Below are positions 18,479 through 26,526 of a stretch of 64,000 bases of DNA, piece after piece. Origin of the DNA: Thermus sediminis (lineage in GTDB: Bacteria > Deinococcota > Deinococci > Deinococcales > Thermaceae); the NCBI RefSeq assembly GCF_003426945.1, contig NZ_QURO01000004.1, positions 1,302,001-1,366,000 on the forward strand, written 5' to 3'. Position numbers and translations under genes: made by a program. The notes beneath the pieces were generated by a model. That model made no database searches. It was not told the DNA's origin and saw only the letters and a program-made list of their open reading frames with translations. Position 1 is the first letter of the stretch. Every line of letters begins with the position of its first letter.

Positions 18479-19772
18479 GAAAGGCTTTGTGGATCATTCT
18501 CCTGCTTGTGGCCTGCGCTCCCGGGCCCCTGCAGGTGGAGCTTTCGCCCAAGAGGGCCCTGGTGGGGGAGGAAGTGGCGGCTACCCTCACTGGGGCGGGA
18601 GCGGTGGGGGCCAGGGTCCGGGTGGGGGGCGTGGAGGCCGAGGTGGTGCGGGCCTCGGGGAACACCCTGGTCTTCCGGGTGCCGGAGGTGCCGGGAGGGC
18701 CAAGGGCGGTGGAGGTCCAGACCCCCAGGGGCGCTGCCACCGCCACCCTGGGGGTCTTGGGCCAGGTGGCCCGGGACCGGGTCCTCCTACGCCTGCCACC
18801 GGGCCAGTCCCCGGGGGCCCTGCCCCGGGGCTTCTCCCTCCTCCGGAGGGATGACCTTGCGGCCTGCGGCTTCGCCCTAGCGGAGCTGGGCTACACCGGG
18901 GAGGCCCTGGGGCGCGCCCTGGAGGAGCTCGAGGGCCTGGACCCCAGCTATAAGGCCGACCCGGAAAGCCTCTGGAGCCTGGATCGCTGGGGAGCGGAGG
19001 CCATAGGGGCCTTCCGGGCCCACCGGCGGGGCCTTTCTGGGAGGGGGGTGGCCGTGGCCGTCCTGGACACCGGGGTGGACCCCGTCATCCCCCAGCTTCC
19101 CGGCTACGACTTCGTGGAGGAGGACGACATCCCCCAGGACGCCTTCCCCGGGGGCCACGGCACCGGGGCCGCGGGCCTGGTGAAGGAGGTGGCCCCTGGG
19201 GCCGATATCCTCCTGGTGCGGGTCTGCGACGAAGGGGGGGTCTGCCGCGCGAGCCGGGTGGTGCGGGGGGTGTGCTGGGTGGTGGAAAACCGCCAGGGCC
19301 CCACGGTCCTCAACCTGAGCCTGGGGGCGATACCCCAGTGGAGGCCCTGAGGCTGGCCCTAGAGGCGGCCCTTTCCCAGGGCATCCCGGTGGCCGCTGCC
19401 GCGGGCAACCAGGGGAACCAGGGAAGCCCCGCCCACTACCCTGCTGCCCTGGACCTGCCGGGCCTGGTAGCGGTGGCGGCCCTGGAGAGGGATCTCAGCC
19501 CGGCCCCCTACAGCACCCGCGGGGCCTACGTGGACCTCTCGGCCCCGGGCACCGGCCTGGAGTGCCTGACCCCAGGGGGCGGGCAAGGCCTCTGCACTGG
19601 CACCTCCTTAGCCACCCCCCTGGTGGCCGGGGCCATGGCCCTTTGGTTAGAGAAGGACCCTGCTCTCACCCCGGCCCAGCTCCAGCAGCGCCTGGAGGAG
19701 AACGCCCGTTCCTTGCCCTTCTCCCCCCAGGAGGTGGGGAAGGGGATGCTGGACCTCTCCCAGAAGCCTTGA
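18475..19772 (+). CDS. Subtilisin-like serine protease lipoprotein, frameshifted
   Basis: S8-family protease with a lipoprotein signal (LLVAC, C14), a short IPT/TIG-like beta domain (~20-95), a prodomain-like part (~100-165) and the catalytic domain: Asp in DTGVD (D198), His in GGHGTG (H228) in the first frame, and Ser in GTSLATP in the next frame. The reading frame breaks at the G run 19323-19327; one added G joins NLSLGG to DTPVEALR. So the catalytic Ser is cut off as written. It is translationally coupled to the 19-codon ORF. Either a base-call error or a true, perhaps phase-variable, break. Confidence 0.82.
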
Positions 19773-19788
19773 AGCCCTCCCTCCCTAG

Positions 19789-19818
19789 CCCCCGGGGAAG
19801 CCTTTCCCCGGGGGTTTT
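19789..19818 (+). terminator. Rho-independent terminator after the subtilase gene
   Basis: CCCCCGGGGAA, a short loop and TTCCCCGGGGG form an 11-bp stem followed by TTTT. It separates the protease unit from the LamG-like unit. Confidence 0.8.
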
Positions 19819-19830
19819 GCCCTCTTGGGG

Positions 19831-19876
19831 CGTTCATCCCCCGTTCAGGGTCCGTTAAGAAGGCTCATGCTACCTT
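19831..19876 (+). promoter_or_regulatory. Candidate SARP operator upstream of the LamG-like lipoprotein
   Basis: CGTTCAT, CGTTCAG and CGTTAAG start at 19831, 19842 and 19853, each exactly 11 bp apart, and TACCTT (19871-19876) follows as a likely -10. The heptamer, the period and the distance to the -10 match the site at 18379, so both units are likely controlled by the same protein. About 75 bases of leader remain before the ATG. Confidence 0.55.
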
Positions 19877-19951
19877 TAGTTTTGAGGCCAGCTTAAGGCA
19901 AAACTTCCTTCCCCCAAAACCTGCCCTAAGCCCCTCAGAAGGGAGCAGGTC

Positions 19952-20713
19952 ATGAGTAAATGGACGGCTTTTGGTGTTCTTCTGGTCATCGTCCTTCCAG
20001 CTTGCACGGGACCGCAACAGGTCTGCAACACGCCCACCTGCCCCATCGCCCACTGGCCTATGAACGAAGGGAACGGGGCGACCCAGGTGCAGGACACGGT
20101 GACCAGCCCCATCTTCAACCACGGCATGCCCAAGCCTGGGCCTGTGGTGGCCTGGCCCGGCTTTACCGGGCCCACCTCGGTTACTGGTCAGATGAACGGG
20201 GCCCTCTACTTCCCAGGTAGCGGGGCCACTTACGTGGAGGTGCCCTCCACTCCCGACCTTAACCTGGGGTATGGGAGCTTCTACCTGGAGGCCTACGTAG
20301 CTCCCGTTCAGTGTGGGCCGGGATTTTACTACCCCATCCTGGACAAGTGGGACGCTGCTAGTCAGAATGGTTACACCTTCTTCCTGGAAGGGGTAGGGCC
20401 AGGGCAAGTGCGGGCAGCCCTCAGGCTTGGTGGAGCAACCTTTACCTCCAGCGCAAACTTCACCGCCAACTTCCAGCCCCCCGCCACGGGTACCTGGACC
20501 AGGGTGGCGGTAAAGGTAGACGGGGGGAACGGGGTTTTCTACGTGAATGGAAACCCGGCTGGTACCTTCACCGCCCCTTCTGGGAGCACCACCAACACCC
20601 TTCCCCTTTGGCTTGGCGCCCTGCACACTCCGCCCAGCAGGCTTTTCCACTGCGAGATCGGCCTGGACGAGGTAAAAATTGAAAAAATCAACCCGGCCTT
20701 CAGCACGCCTTAA
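19952..20713 (+). CDS. LamG / concanavalin-like surface lipoprotein
   Basis: 253 residues. A lipobox LPAC near residue 18 marks an exported lipoprotein. The rest is a beta sandwich of LamG type: IAHWPMNEGNG at the start, GALYFPGSG, VEVPSTPDLNLG, a central strand FYLEAYVAP and GTWTRVAVKVDG before the last strands. LamG domains bind sugars or proteins on surfaces. GGGAGCAGG precedes the ATG. The next lipoprotein gene starts 11 bases after its stop. Partner or ligand unknown. Confidence 0.78.
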   Translation: MSKWTAFGVLLVIVLPACTGPQQVCNTPTCPIAHWPMNEGNGATQVQDTVTSPIFNHGMPKPGPVVAWPGFTGPTSVTGQMNGALYFPGSGATYVEVPSTPDLNLGYGSFYLEAYVAPVQCGPGFYYPILDKWDAASQNGYTFFLEGVGPGQVRAALRLGGATFTSSANFTANFQPPATGTWTRVAVKVDGGNGVFYVNGNPAGTFTAPSGSTTNTLPLWLGALHTPPSRLFHCEIGLDEVKIEKINPAFSTP

Positions 20714-20723
20714 GGAGGAAACC

Positions 20724-21968
20724 ATGAAAGGCCTGAAGCTCTTTGCCCCTCTTTTCTTGGTTCTGGCCGCTTGCAGCGGCGGTCCCCAGACCCTGAACGT
20801 GAGCCTAGTGGATGGCCTCGGGGAGCCCCTACAGCCCCTGGCCGCGGCCTGGCGTATCGGGCCCAGCTCGGGTAATCCCTGGGTTGCCCTGCCCGCGGGG
20901 CAGTCCAACTGGTCCCTCCCCATCCCCTCGGGGGCCCGCTTCCAGGTAGCTTTCCGTTGCCCAGACGTTGGCACCACCCAGTTCTACGTGAGCCTGGACT
21001 TGAGGCGGAGTGAGCTGGGGTCTAACCTTGTGGTGCGGTGCCCCTCGGCCTATGCCAGCCCTACGGCGCTTGTGGATGGAGGTGTAAATCCTTCCCTAAG
21101 CTCTGGCAGTGCCTTCTCGGCCAGGGGAACAGTGGCTGTTGCCAACTCCATTTTCGGAACATCATACTCCTCCTTGGTTGCGCCAACGGGAACCGGGCGG
21201 GAAGTGGCTGTTTTTGGGGTTTCATCAGGAAACCACTACTTCGGTCGGACTGGCCTTGTGAATATCCCACCCGGTGGAGGTACCTTCCATGTTTTTCCCA
21301 TAGTTGCAGGTACCCTAAACGTCGTGACTCCCCACATCACTTCTTATGCGGGCTTGGTTCTCCGCTCCTCGGTTCCAGTGGACCTGGCCAACCTGTTGGG
21401 GCCCGGGTCCCATTCTGTAGCCCGCCCCACCAACCTGGGCCCGGGTGACCTCTTCCAGTTCTGGACCTGCCATAGCTCCTGCTGTGGCATCCACCGCAGG
21501 GATGCTATGGACCCTGCGGTAGCCTCCGGGAGTAACTTCCCCCTTCCTGTGGTGCCCAACCTATTCCTTACAGTTAACGAAACCCACAACCCCACCAGCC
21601 TACCCACGTTTACCTTCTCTACTACGGGATCCTCTAGTGCATCGCTAAGCGCCTTGGGCTATGCCCTCTTCCTGGCAGAACCAGGGGTGCGCTACTGGCG
21701 GCACTTCGTGAGCCCTGGCGCACTGGGAAGTGCCGCCAACTACTATGTGGACGTGGAAAGCGCTTCGGGGTTTAGCGGTATCCTTCCCAACTCGGGAGCA
21801 TCCGTTCAGCTAAATGCAACGATCTTCTTCGGTGACAAGCCCCTGAGCACCCTTTTTGCCGCCAGGCCCATTCCTGAGGAAACCCACGCGGCCTATACCC
21901 TTTTCCTGGACCGGATGCTGCCGGTGCGCTTGGAGGCCTTCTTCTACCAAACTTCCTTCACCTGGTGA
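20724..21968 (+). CDS. Large surface lipoprotein of unknown function
   Basis: 414 residues from the ATG at 20724, which has AAGGAGG upstream. The signal peptide ends in LAAC. The mature part is rich in Ser, Thr, Asn, Gly and Pro with beta-strand-like alternation and contains a Cys-Cys pair in SSCCGIHRRD. No family recognised. Base composition is visibly less GC-rich and codon choice less strict than in the neighbours, which suggests recent acquisition or relaxed selection. It is the last gene of the SARP-linked cluster and overlaps the convergent aminotransferase gene by 11 bases. Confidence 0.75.
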   Translation: MKGLKLFAPLFLVLAACSGGPQTLNVSLVDGLGEPLQPLAAAWRIGPSSGNPWVALPAGQSNWSLPIPSGARFQVAFRCPDVGTTQFYVSLDLRRSELGSNLVVRCPSAYASPTALVDGGVNPSLSSGSAFSARGTVAVANSIFGTSYSSLVAPTGTGREVAVFGVSSGNHYFGRTGLVNIPPGGGTFHVFPIVAGTLNVVTPHITSYAGLVLRSSVPVDLANLLGPGSHSVARPTNLGPGDLFQFWTCHSSCCGIHRRDAMDPAVASGSNFPLPVVPNLFLTVNETHNPTSLPTFTFSTTGSSSASLSALGYALFLAEPGVRYWRHFVSPGALGSAANYYVDVESASGFSGILPNSGASVQLNATIFFGDKPLSTLFAARPIPEETHAAYTLFLDRMLPVRLEAFFYQTSFTW

Positions 21969-23091
21969 GAGCCTCCTGGAGGACCTGGGCGGCCTTTAGG
22001 AGCTCCTCCAGGGGCCGCACCAGGGCGAGGCGCACGAAGCCCCTGCCCCCGGGCCCGAAGCCCCGCCCGGGGGCCAGGGCTACGCCCCGTTCCACCAGGC
22101 CCAGGGCGAACGCCAGGTCGTCCACCCCCTCGGGGAGCCTCCCCCAGAGGTACATGGTGGCCCTGGGGGGAAGGAGGTCCAGGGCCCCCCTTAGGGCCTC
22201 GGCCAGGGCCAGGGCCCGATCCCGGTAGACCCTAGCGTGGCCCCGGAGGACCTCCCTGGGGGTCCTCAGGGCCTCCACCCCCATGCGCAGGATGCCCGCG
22301 TACTGGTTGAAGTCTATGACCCCCTTCACCCGCTCCAGCCTGGCCATGGCCTCCTCGTTCCCCAGGGCGAAGCCCAGGCGGAAGCCCGCCAGGTTGTAGC
22401 TTTTGGAGAGGGAGAAGAGCTCCACCACCCGCTCCTTCCCCCTGGGGAGGGCCAGGGGGGAGGGGACCTCCCCCTGGTAGACCTGGTCCACGTAGGGGTT
22501 ATCGTGGACCAGCCAGAGCCCGTGCCTTCCCGCCAGGGCCAGGGCCTCCTCAAAGTAGCCCCAGTCGGCCACGGCCCCCGTGGGGTTGTTGGGGTAGTTG
22601 AGGAGGAGGACCCGGGCCCTTCGCCAGACCTCCTCCGGGACCTGGGAGAGGTCCGCCAGGCCGTCCTCCCGCAGGGGGATGTAGAAGGTTTCCAGGGAGG
22701 CCACCCGGGCGGCCCCGAAGTAGCTGGGGTAGGCCACGGCGGGGAGGAGGAGGAGATCCCCTGGCTCGGTGAGGGCCAGGAGGAGGTGGGCCAGGCCCTC
22801 CTGGCTTCCCACCAGGGCCAGGGCCTCCCGCCTGGGGTCCAGCCTTATCCCGTACCTTCCCTCATACCAGCGGCAGGCCTCTTCCAGGAAGGGGAGGGTG
22901 CAGCTTTTGAGGCAGTAGCCGTAGGTGCTGGGGTCCTCGAGGGCCCCCTTTAGGGCCTCCAGGGGGGCCTTGGGGGGGAGGAGGTCGGTGGAGCCGATGG
23001 AGAGGTCGATGAGGGGAAGGCCCCGCTCCCGGGCCCTCCGCTTGGCCTCGTCCACCACTAGGAAGACGGAGGCCTCCGGGACCCTACTCAT
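21958..23091 (-). CDS. Class I/II PLP-dependent aminotransferase
   Basis: 377 residues, fold type I. The pyridoxal-phosphate lysine is K230 in SLSKSYN, NYPNNPTGA (165-173) holds the cofactor-binding Asn, and HDNPY the next ligand. The closest groups by feel are aspartate or LL-diaminopimelate aminotransferases, but the substrate cannot be fixed. It overlaps the MoaB-like gene upstream by 8 bases, so both are likely on one message. Confidence 0.85.
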   Translation of the reverse strand: MSRVPEASVFLVVDEAKRRARERGLPLIDLSIGSTDLLPPKAPLEALKGALEDPSTYGYCLKSCTLPFLEEACRWYEGRYGIRLDPRREALALVGSQEGLAHLLLALTEPGDLLLLPAVAYPSYFGAARVASLETFYIPLREDGLADLSQVPEEVWRRARVLLLNYPNNPTGAVADWGYFEEALALAGRHGLWLVHDNPYVDQVYQGEVPSPLALPRGKERVVELFSLSKSYNLAGFRLGFALGNEEAMARLERVKGVIDFNQYAGILRMGVEALRTPREVLRGHARVYRDRALALAEALRGALDLLPPRATMYLWGRLPEGVDDLAFALGLVERGVALAPGRGFGPGGRGFVRLALVRPLEELLKAAQVLQEALTR

Positions 23092-23577
23092 GGTGCCCCT
23101 CCCGCCAGGCCTTGCCCGTCACCAGGCTGAGGGCGTGGGGCAGGGCGGGGAGGACGGCCTCCAGGGACTCCCGGGCCCCCTTGGGGCTTCCCGGGAGGTT
23201 CAGGATCAGGGTCCTTCCCCTGACCCCCGCTACCCCCCGGGAGAGGGCGGCCATGGGGGTCCTCTCCAGGCCCTTGAGGCGCATGAGCTCGGCGAGGCCG
23301 GGCGCCTCCCGCTCCAGGACCTCCCGGGTGGCCTCGGGGGTGCGGTCCCGGGGGCGAGGCCCGTGCCCCCGTTGGTGAGGATGAGGTCCAACCCCTCCCG
23401 GTCCGCCCAGAGCCTGAGGACCCGCTTGATCATGGGGGGTTCGTCGGGGACCACCTCGTAGAGGGCCACCTCGTAGGGCCCCCCCTTCAGGGCCTCCCGG
23501 ATGGCCAGGTGGGTGGTGTCCTCCCGCTCCCCTCGGTAGCCCTTGTCGGAGATGGTGAGGATGCCCACGCGGAACAT
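23084..23577 (-). CDS. MoaB/MogA-like molybdopterin biosynthesis protein, frameshifted
   Basis: MoaB/MogA proteins adenylate molybdopterin before molybdate is inserted. The start FRVGILTISDKGYRGERED and LTNGGTGLAP are read in one frame, and MRLKGLERTPMAALSRG through LNLPGSPKGA in another. The break lies in the G run at 23350-23354 (plus strand), where one more base would restore a full ~163-residue protein. The molybdopterin oxidoreductase at 27.9 kb and moaC at 45 kb would be pathway partners. ATG at 23577 has TAGGCT seven bases upstream. Confidence 0.78.
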
Positions 23578-23600
23578 TGCCCTTAGCCTATCACGCCCCC

Positions 23601-23697
23601 CGTAATACCACCCCATGCTGGCTTGCGCCAGCATGGGGGCCCCGGAAGAAGGTTCTCGGAAGGCTTTTCTGAGCTAGCAGGGCGAAGGAAACAGTAA
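23601..23697 (-). repeat. Dispersed hairpin repeat, copy A
   Basis: Roughly 97-base element read on the minus strand. Its core is a perfect 12-bp inverted repeat CCCCATGCTGGC / GCCAGCATGGGG (23611-23638) around a 4-base loop (GCAA in this orientation). The upstream arm with CAGAAAAGCC is shared with copy C. Its first bases encode the last codons and the stop of the M28 peptidase gene. Confidence 0.8.
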
Positions 23698-24726
23698 GAC
23701 CCTTTCCAGAAGGCTTCGGGCGTAGGCCAGGGTCTGGGCCAAGGCCTCTTCGTCCAGGCGGGCGAAGGTGTCCGTGGGCCAGTGCCAGTCCGGGGGGACG
23801 CCCCCCTCGAGGCGGATTAGGGTCAGGCAGGGGAAGCCCCTTTGCGTGAGGGGCAGGGTGTCGAAGTAGGCCAGGCGGTAGCGGAGGGGCCTGGCCCCCG
23901 GGGTCTTCCGCGCCGCCCCCAGGAGGGGCCCCCGATAGGGGAAGTAAAGGAGCATCCCCTCCCCTTCCGCAAAGAAGAGCTCCCCTCGGCCCACGTTGTC
24001 CAGGTTGAGGACCAGGGCGCCAGGGGGGAGGTGGGGGAGGAGGGCCTTGGCCCCCAAGGCCCCCACCTCCTCGCACCCCGTCAGGGCCAAGCTAAGGCGC
24101 CACCCGGGAGGGGGCTTGGTCTCCAGAAAGAGGGCGGTGGCCAGGGCCACCCCGCTCCCGTTATCGTTGCTGCCCTCCACGTAAGGGGCCAAGAGCTCCC
24201 GGTGGAGGAGGAGGGCGGCCTGAAGGAGGAAGTAGAGGCCTAGGGGCCACTTCAGGGGAGTGAAGGCGAGAAGGGGGGCCAGGAAGGCCAGGCCCGCGTT
24301 CAGCAAAAAGGCCCGCCGGAAGCCCTTGACCCTTTGGGGGTGGTAGAAGAAGTAGGTCTTGGCCGTGTCCACGTGGGCCATGAGCACCAGGGCCCTTTCC
24401 CCTTCCCCCTTCCAGGCCAGGAGGTTCTGGGAGGGGTAGCGGTCCAGGAGGAAGCCCCAGGGGCGCACCCCCTGGAAGTAGAGGAAAAACCCCAAGGCTC
24501 CCAGGAGGGGGAAGAGGGGGGAAAGGGGGCTTAAGGCTAGGAGGAGGCTTATGGCCAGAAGCTCCCACCCGTAGCTGGGCACTCCCCGGAAGGGAATCTC
24601 CTCGGAAACCACGCCCCTTGCCTCCAGAAAGGCCTTCAGGCGGCGGAAGGCTTGCCGCTCCATAGGGGTGGTGCTCCCCCGGTGGGGGAGGTGGAGGAGG
24701 GCCAGCACCGTTTTCACCGCGTCCAC
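23674..24726 (-). CDS. M28-family zinc aminopeptidase with membrane segments
   Basis: 350 residues. Metal-site motifs of M28 peptidases are present: AHVDTA (H118), SNDNGSG (D188), TGCEEVG (E219/E220) and NLDNVG, with DWHWPTDTF near the end for the last His. Unusually, two hydrophobic segments (~53-84 and ~139-175) interrupt the fold, so it is probably a membrane-bound enzyme. The GTG start is 20 bases from the divergent GNAT gene. Its last codons (LLFPSPC) come from the hairpin repeat, so the native C-terminus may have been replaced. Confidence 0.8.
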   Translation of the reverse strand: MDAVKTVLALLHLPHRGSTTPMERQAFRRLKAFLEARGVVSEEIPFRGVPSYGWELLAISLLLALSPLSPLFPLLGALGFFLYFQGVRPWGFLLDRYPSQNLLAWKGEGERALVLMAHVDTAKTYFFYHPQRVKGFRRAFLLNAGLAFLAPLLAFTPLKWPLGLYFLLQAALLLHRELLAPYVEGSNDNGSGVALATALFLETKPPPGWRLSLALTGCEEVGALGAKALLPHLPPGALVLNLDNVGRGELFFAEGEGMLLYFPYRGPLLGAARKTPGARPLRYRLAYFDTLPLTQRGFPCLTLIRLEGGVPPDWHWPTDTFARLDEEALAQTLAYARSLLERVLLFPSPC

Positions 24727-24732
24727 CTCCCG

Positions 24733-24740
24733 AGCATAAT
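24733..24740. promoter_or_regulatory. Bidirectional overlapping -10 (M28 peptidase / GNAT)
   Basis: CATAAT (plus, 24735-24740) and TATGCT (minus, 24738-24733) share four bases. Each lies 6 bases before its start codon (ATG 24747, GTG 24726). The entire intergenic space is 20 bp. Confidence 0.6.
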
Positions 24741-24746
24741 GGCCCC

Positions 24747-25358
24747 ATGTGGTCCTTCCCCCCAGCCTTCCAGGGGCGGTACGTGGCCCTGGAGCCCCTT
24801 GCCCTGGCCCACCTGCCCGAGTTTCTGGCCCGGTTTGACCCCGAGGTCTACCGCTACCTGAGCCGGGGCCCCAAGGAGGCCACGGCGGAGGCCCTGGCGG
24901 CCCACCTGGAGGCCCTACTCGCCGAGCCCGGACGGGTCAACTGGGCCATCCGCCCCACGCCCGCCCTCCTGGCCCTGAGGCCCTTTCCCGGCCTGGTGGG
25001 CAGGATCTCGGTGATCGCCCCGGACCCGGAAAACGCCAGGCTGGAGCTGGGCACCATGATCTTCAGGCCCTTCTGGGGTAGCCCCGCCAACAAGGAGGCC
25101 AAGTACCTTCTTCTCCGCCAAGCCTTTGAGGCCCTCCTGGCGGAGCGGGTCCAGTTCAAGGTGGACCTGAGGAACGAAAGGAGCCAGAGGGCCTTGGAGG
25201 CCCTGGGGGCGGTGCGGGAGGGGGTCTTGAGGCGAAACCGCAAGCTTCCCGATGGCACCTTTCGCGACGACGTGGTCTATAGCCTCCTCAAGGAGGAATG
25301 GCCTGGGGTAAAGGCCCGGCTAGAGAGCAGGCTCTATGGACCCCTGGGCCGCCCTTAG
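24747..25358 (+). CDS. GNAT-family N-acetyltransferase (RimJ/RimL-like)
   Basis: 203 residues. The pattern VGRISVIAPDPENARLELG, then FRPFWGSPANKEAKYLLLRQAF, then LRNERSQRALEALGAVREG is that of the RimJ/RimL branch of GNATs, where the middle stretch binds acetyl-CoA. The acceptor is unknown. The last 23 bases overlap the anion permease gene. The start is fixed by the -10 six bases upstream. Confidence 0.82.
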   Translation: MWSFPPAFQGRYVALEPLALAHLPEFLARFDPEVYRYLSRGPKEATAEALAAHLEALLAEPGRVNWAIRPTPALLALRPFPGLVGRISVIAPDPENARLELGTMIFRPFWGSPANKEAKYLLLRQAFEALLAERVQFKVDLRNERSQRALEALGAVREGVLRRNRKLPDGTFRDDVVYSLLKEEWPGVKARLESRLYGPLGRP

Positions 25359-26526
25359 CCTCCTCATCGTCCTCCTCACCTACCTGGGCCTGGCCCTGGG
25401 GGGGTTTCCCGGCTACCGCATGAACCGGGCCGGGGTGGCCCTGGTGGGGGCAAGCTTTCTCGTCCTCCTGGGAATCCTGGACCTCGAGGCCGCCTGGGAG
25501 GCCCTGGACGCCCATACTCTGGTCTTCCTCTTCGGGGTCATGGTCCTGAACGCTCAGCTCTCCTACGCGGGCTTCTTCGCCCTGGCGGTCCAGGGGCTCT
25601 TGCGCCTGGCCAGGACCCCCTTGGCCCTCCTTGTCCTCCTCACCTTCGGGGCCGGGGGGCTTTCCGCCCTCTTCCTCAACGACACCATGGCCCTCCTCCT
25701 CACCCCCCTCCTCCTGCAGATTGCGCGCTTCCTCGGCCTGAACCCCACCCCCTACCTCCTCGCCCTCATGGGGGCGGTGAACACGGGAAGCCTCATGACC
25801 CCCACGGGCAACCCCCAGAACATCCTGGTGGCGAGCCTCTCGGGGATCTCCTACCTGGGCTTCCTGGGAGCGCTTTGGCCGGTGGCCCTCTTTGGCCTCG
25901 CCTCCCAGGTCCTCCTCCTCGCCCTCCTCTACCCCGAGGTCAGGAGCCTGAGGCCCCTCCCGCCCCTTCGCCCCGTGCGGGCCAGGGTCCACCCCGCCCT
26001 CCTCCGCAAGGGGCTCCTGGTGACCCTGGCCCTCCTTTTGGCCTTCCTCCTGGGCTACCCCATGGCCCAGGCGGCCCTGGTGGCGGCGGGGGTTCTCCTC
26101 TTCACCCGGAGGTTGCGCTCGGAGCGCTTTTTCCTCAGGGTGGACTGGGAGCTCCTCGTGATGTTCGCCGGCCTTTTCATGGTGACGGAGGGGGTGAGGC
26201 GGCTGGGGCTCGCCGAGGGGCTCCTTTCCCTGGCCCAGAGCCCCTTGGGGCTCCTCCTCTCCGCCACCCTCCTCTCCCTCCTCCTCTCCAACGTGCCCGC
26301 CGTCCTCCTCCTGGCCCAAGGCGTGGAGGGCGAGGCCCTTTGGCTCCTCCTCGCCGGGGGGAGCACCCTGGCGGGGAACCTCACGCTGCTTGCCAGCGTG
26401 GCCAACCTCATCGTGGCCGAGGGGGCGGGGAAGGAGGGGGTGAGGGTGGGCTTCGGGGAGCACCTCCGCTTCGGCCTCCCCCTAACTCTTCTCACCCTAG
26501 CCTTCCTCTACCTCTGGCTCACCTAA
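25336..26526 (+). CDS. ArsB/NhaD/SLC13-type anion permease
   Basis: 396 residues, about 10-11 membrane helices. The half-repeats LSALFLNDTMALLLTPLLLQ and LLSNVPAVLLLA, together with NTGSLMTPTGNPQNILVA, are the ion-transporter superfamily hairpins that line the substrate site. Members move dicarboxylates, arsenite or Na+/H+; which one is not decidable here. It overlaps the GNAT gene by 23 bases and the convergent amidase by 8. Confidence 0.8.
   Translation: MDPWAALSLLIVLLTYLGLALGGFPGYRMNRAGVALVGASFLVLLGILDLEAAWEALDAHTLVFLFGVMVLNAQLSYAGFFALAVQGLLRLARTPLALLVLLTFGAGGLSALFLNDTMALLLTPLLLQIARFLGLNPTPYLLALMGAVNTGSLMTPTGNPQNILVASLSGISYLGFLGALWPVALFGLASQVLLLALLYPEVRSLRPLPPLRPVRARVHPALLRKGLLVTLALLLAFLLGYPMAQAALVAAGVLLFTRRLRSERFFLRVDWELLVMFAGLFMVTEGVRRLGLAEGLLSLAQSPLGLLLSATLLSLLLSNVPAVLLLAQGVEGEALWLLLAGGSTLAGNLTLLASVANLIVAEGAGKEGVRVGFGEHLRFGLPLTLLTLAFLYLWLT

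Noticed and set aside
19323-19327. Calling the subtilase a settled pseudogene
   Set aside because: A single-base lesion in a G run, with no other decay and three similar lesions elsewhere in the window, fits an error at least as well.
23577-23634. Upstream ATG giving MLAQASMGW before the MoaB-like protein (similar short starts at the other repeat copies)
   Set aside because: These codons are just the translation of the hairpin repeat; the family start FRVGILTISDK follows the ATG at 23577.
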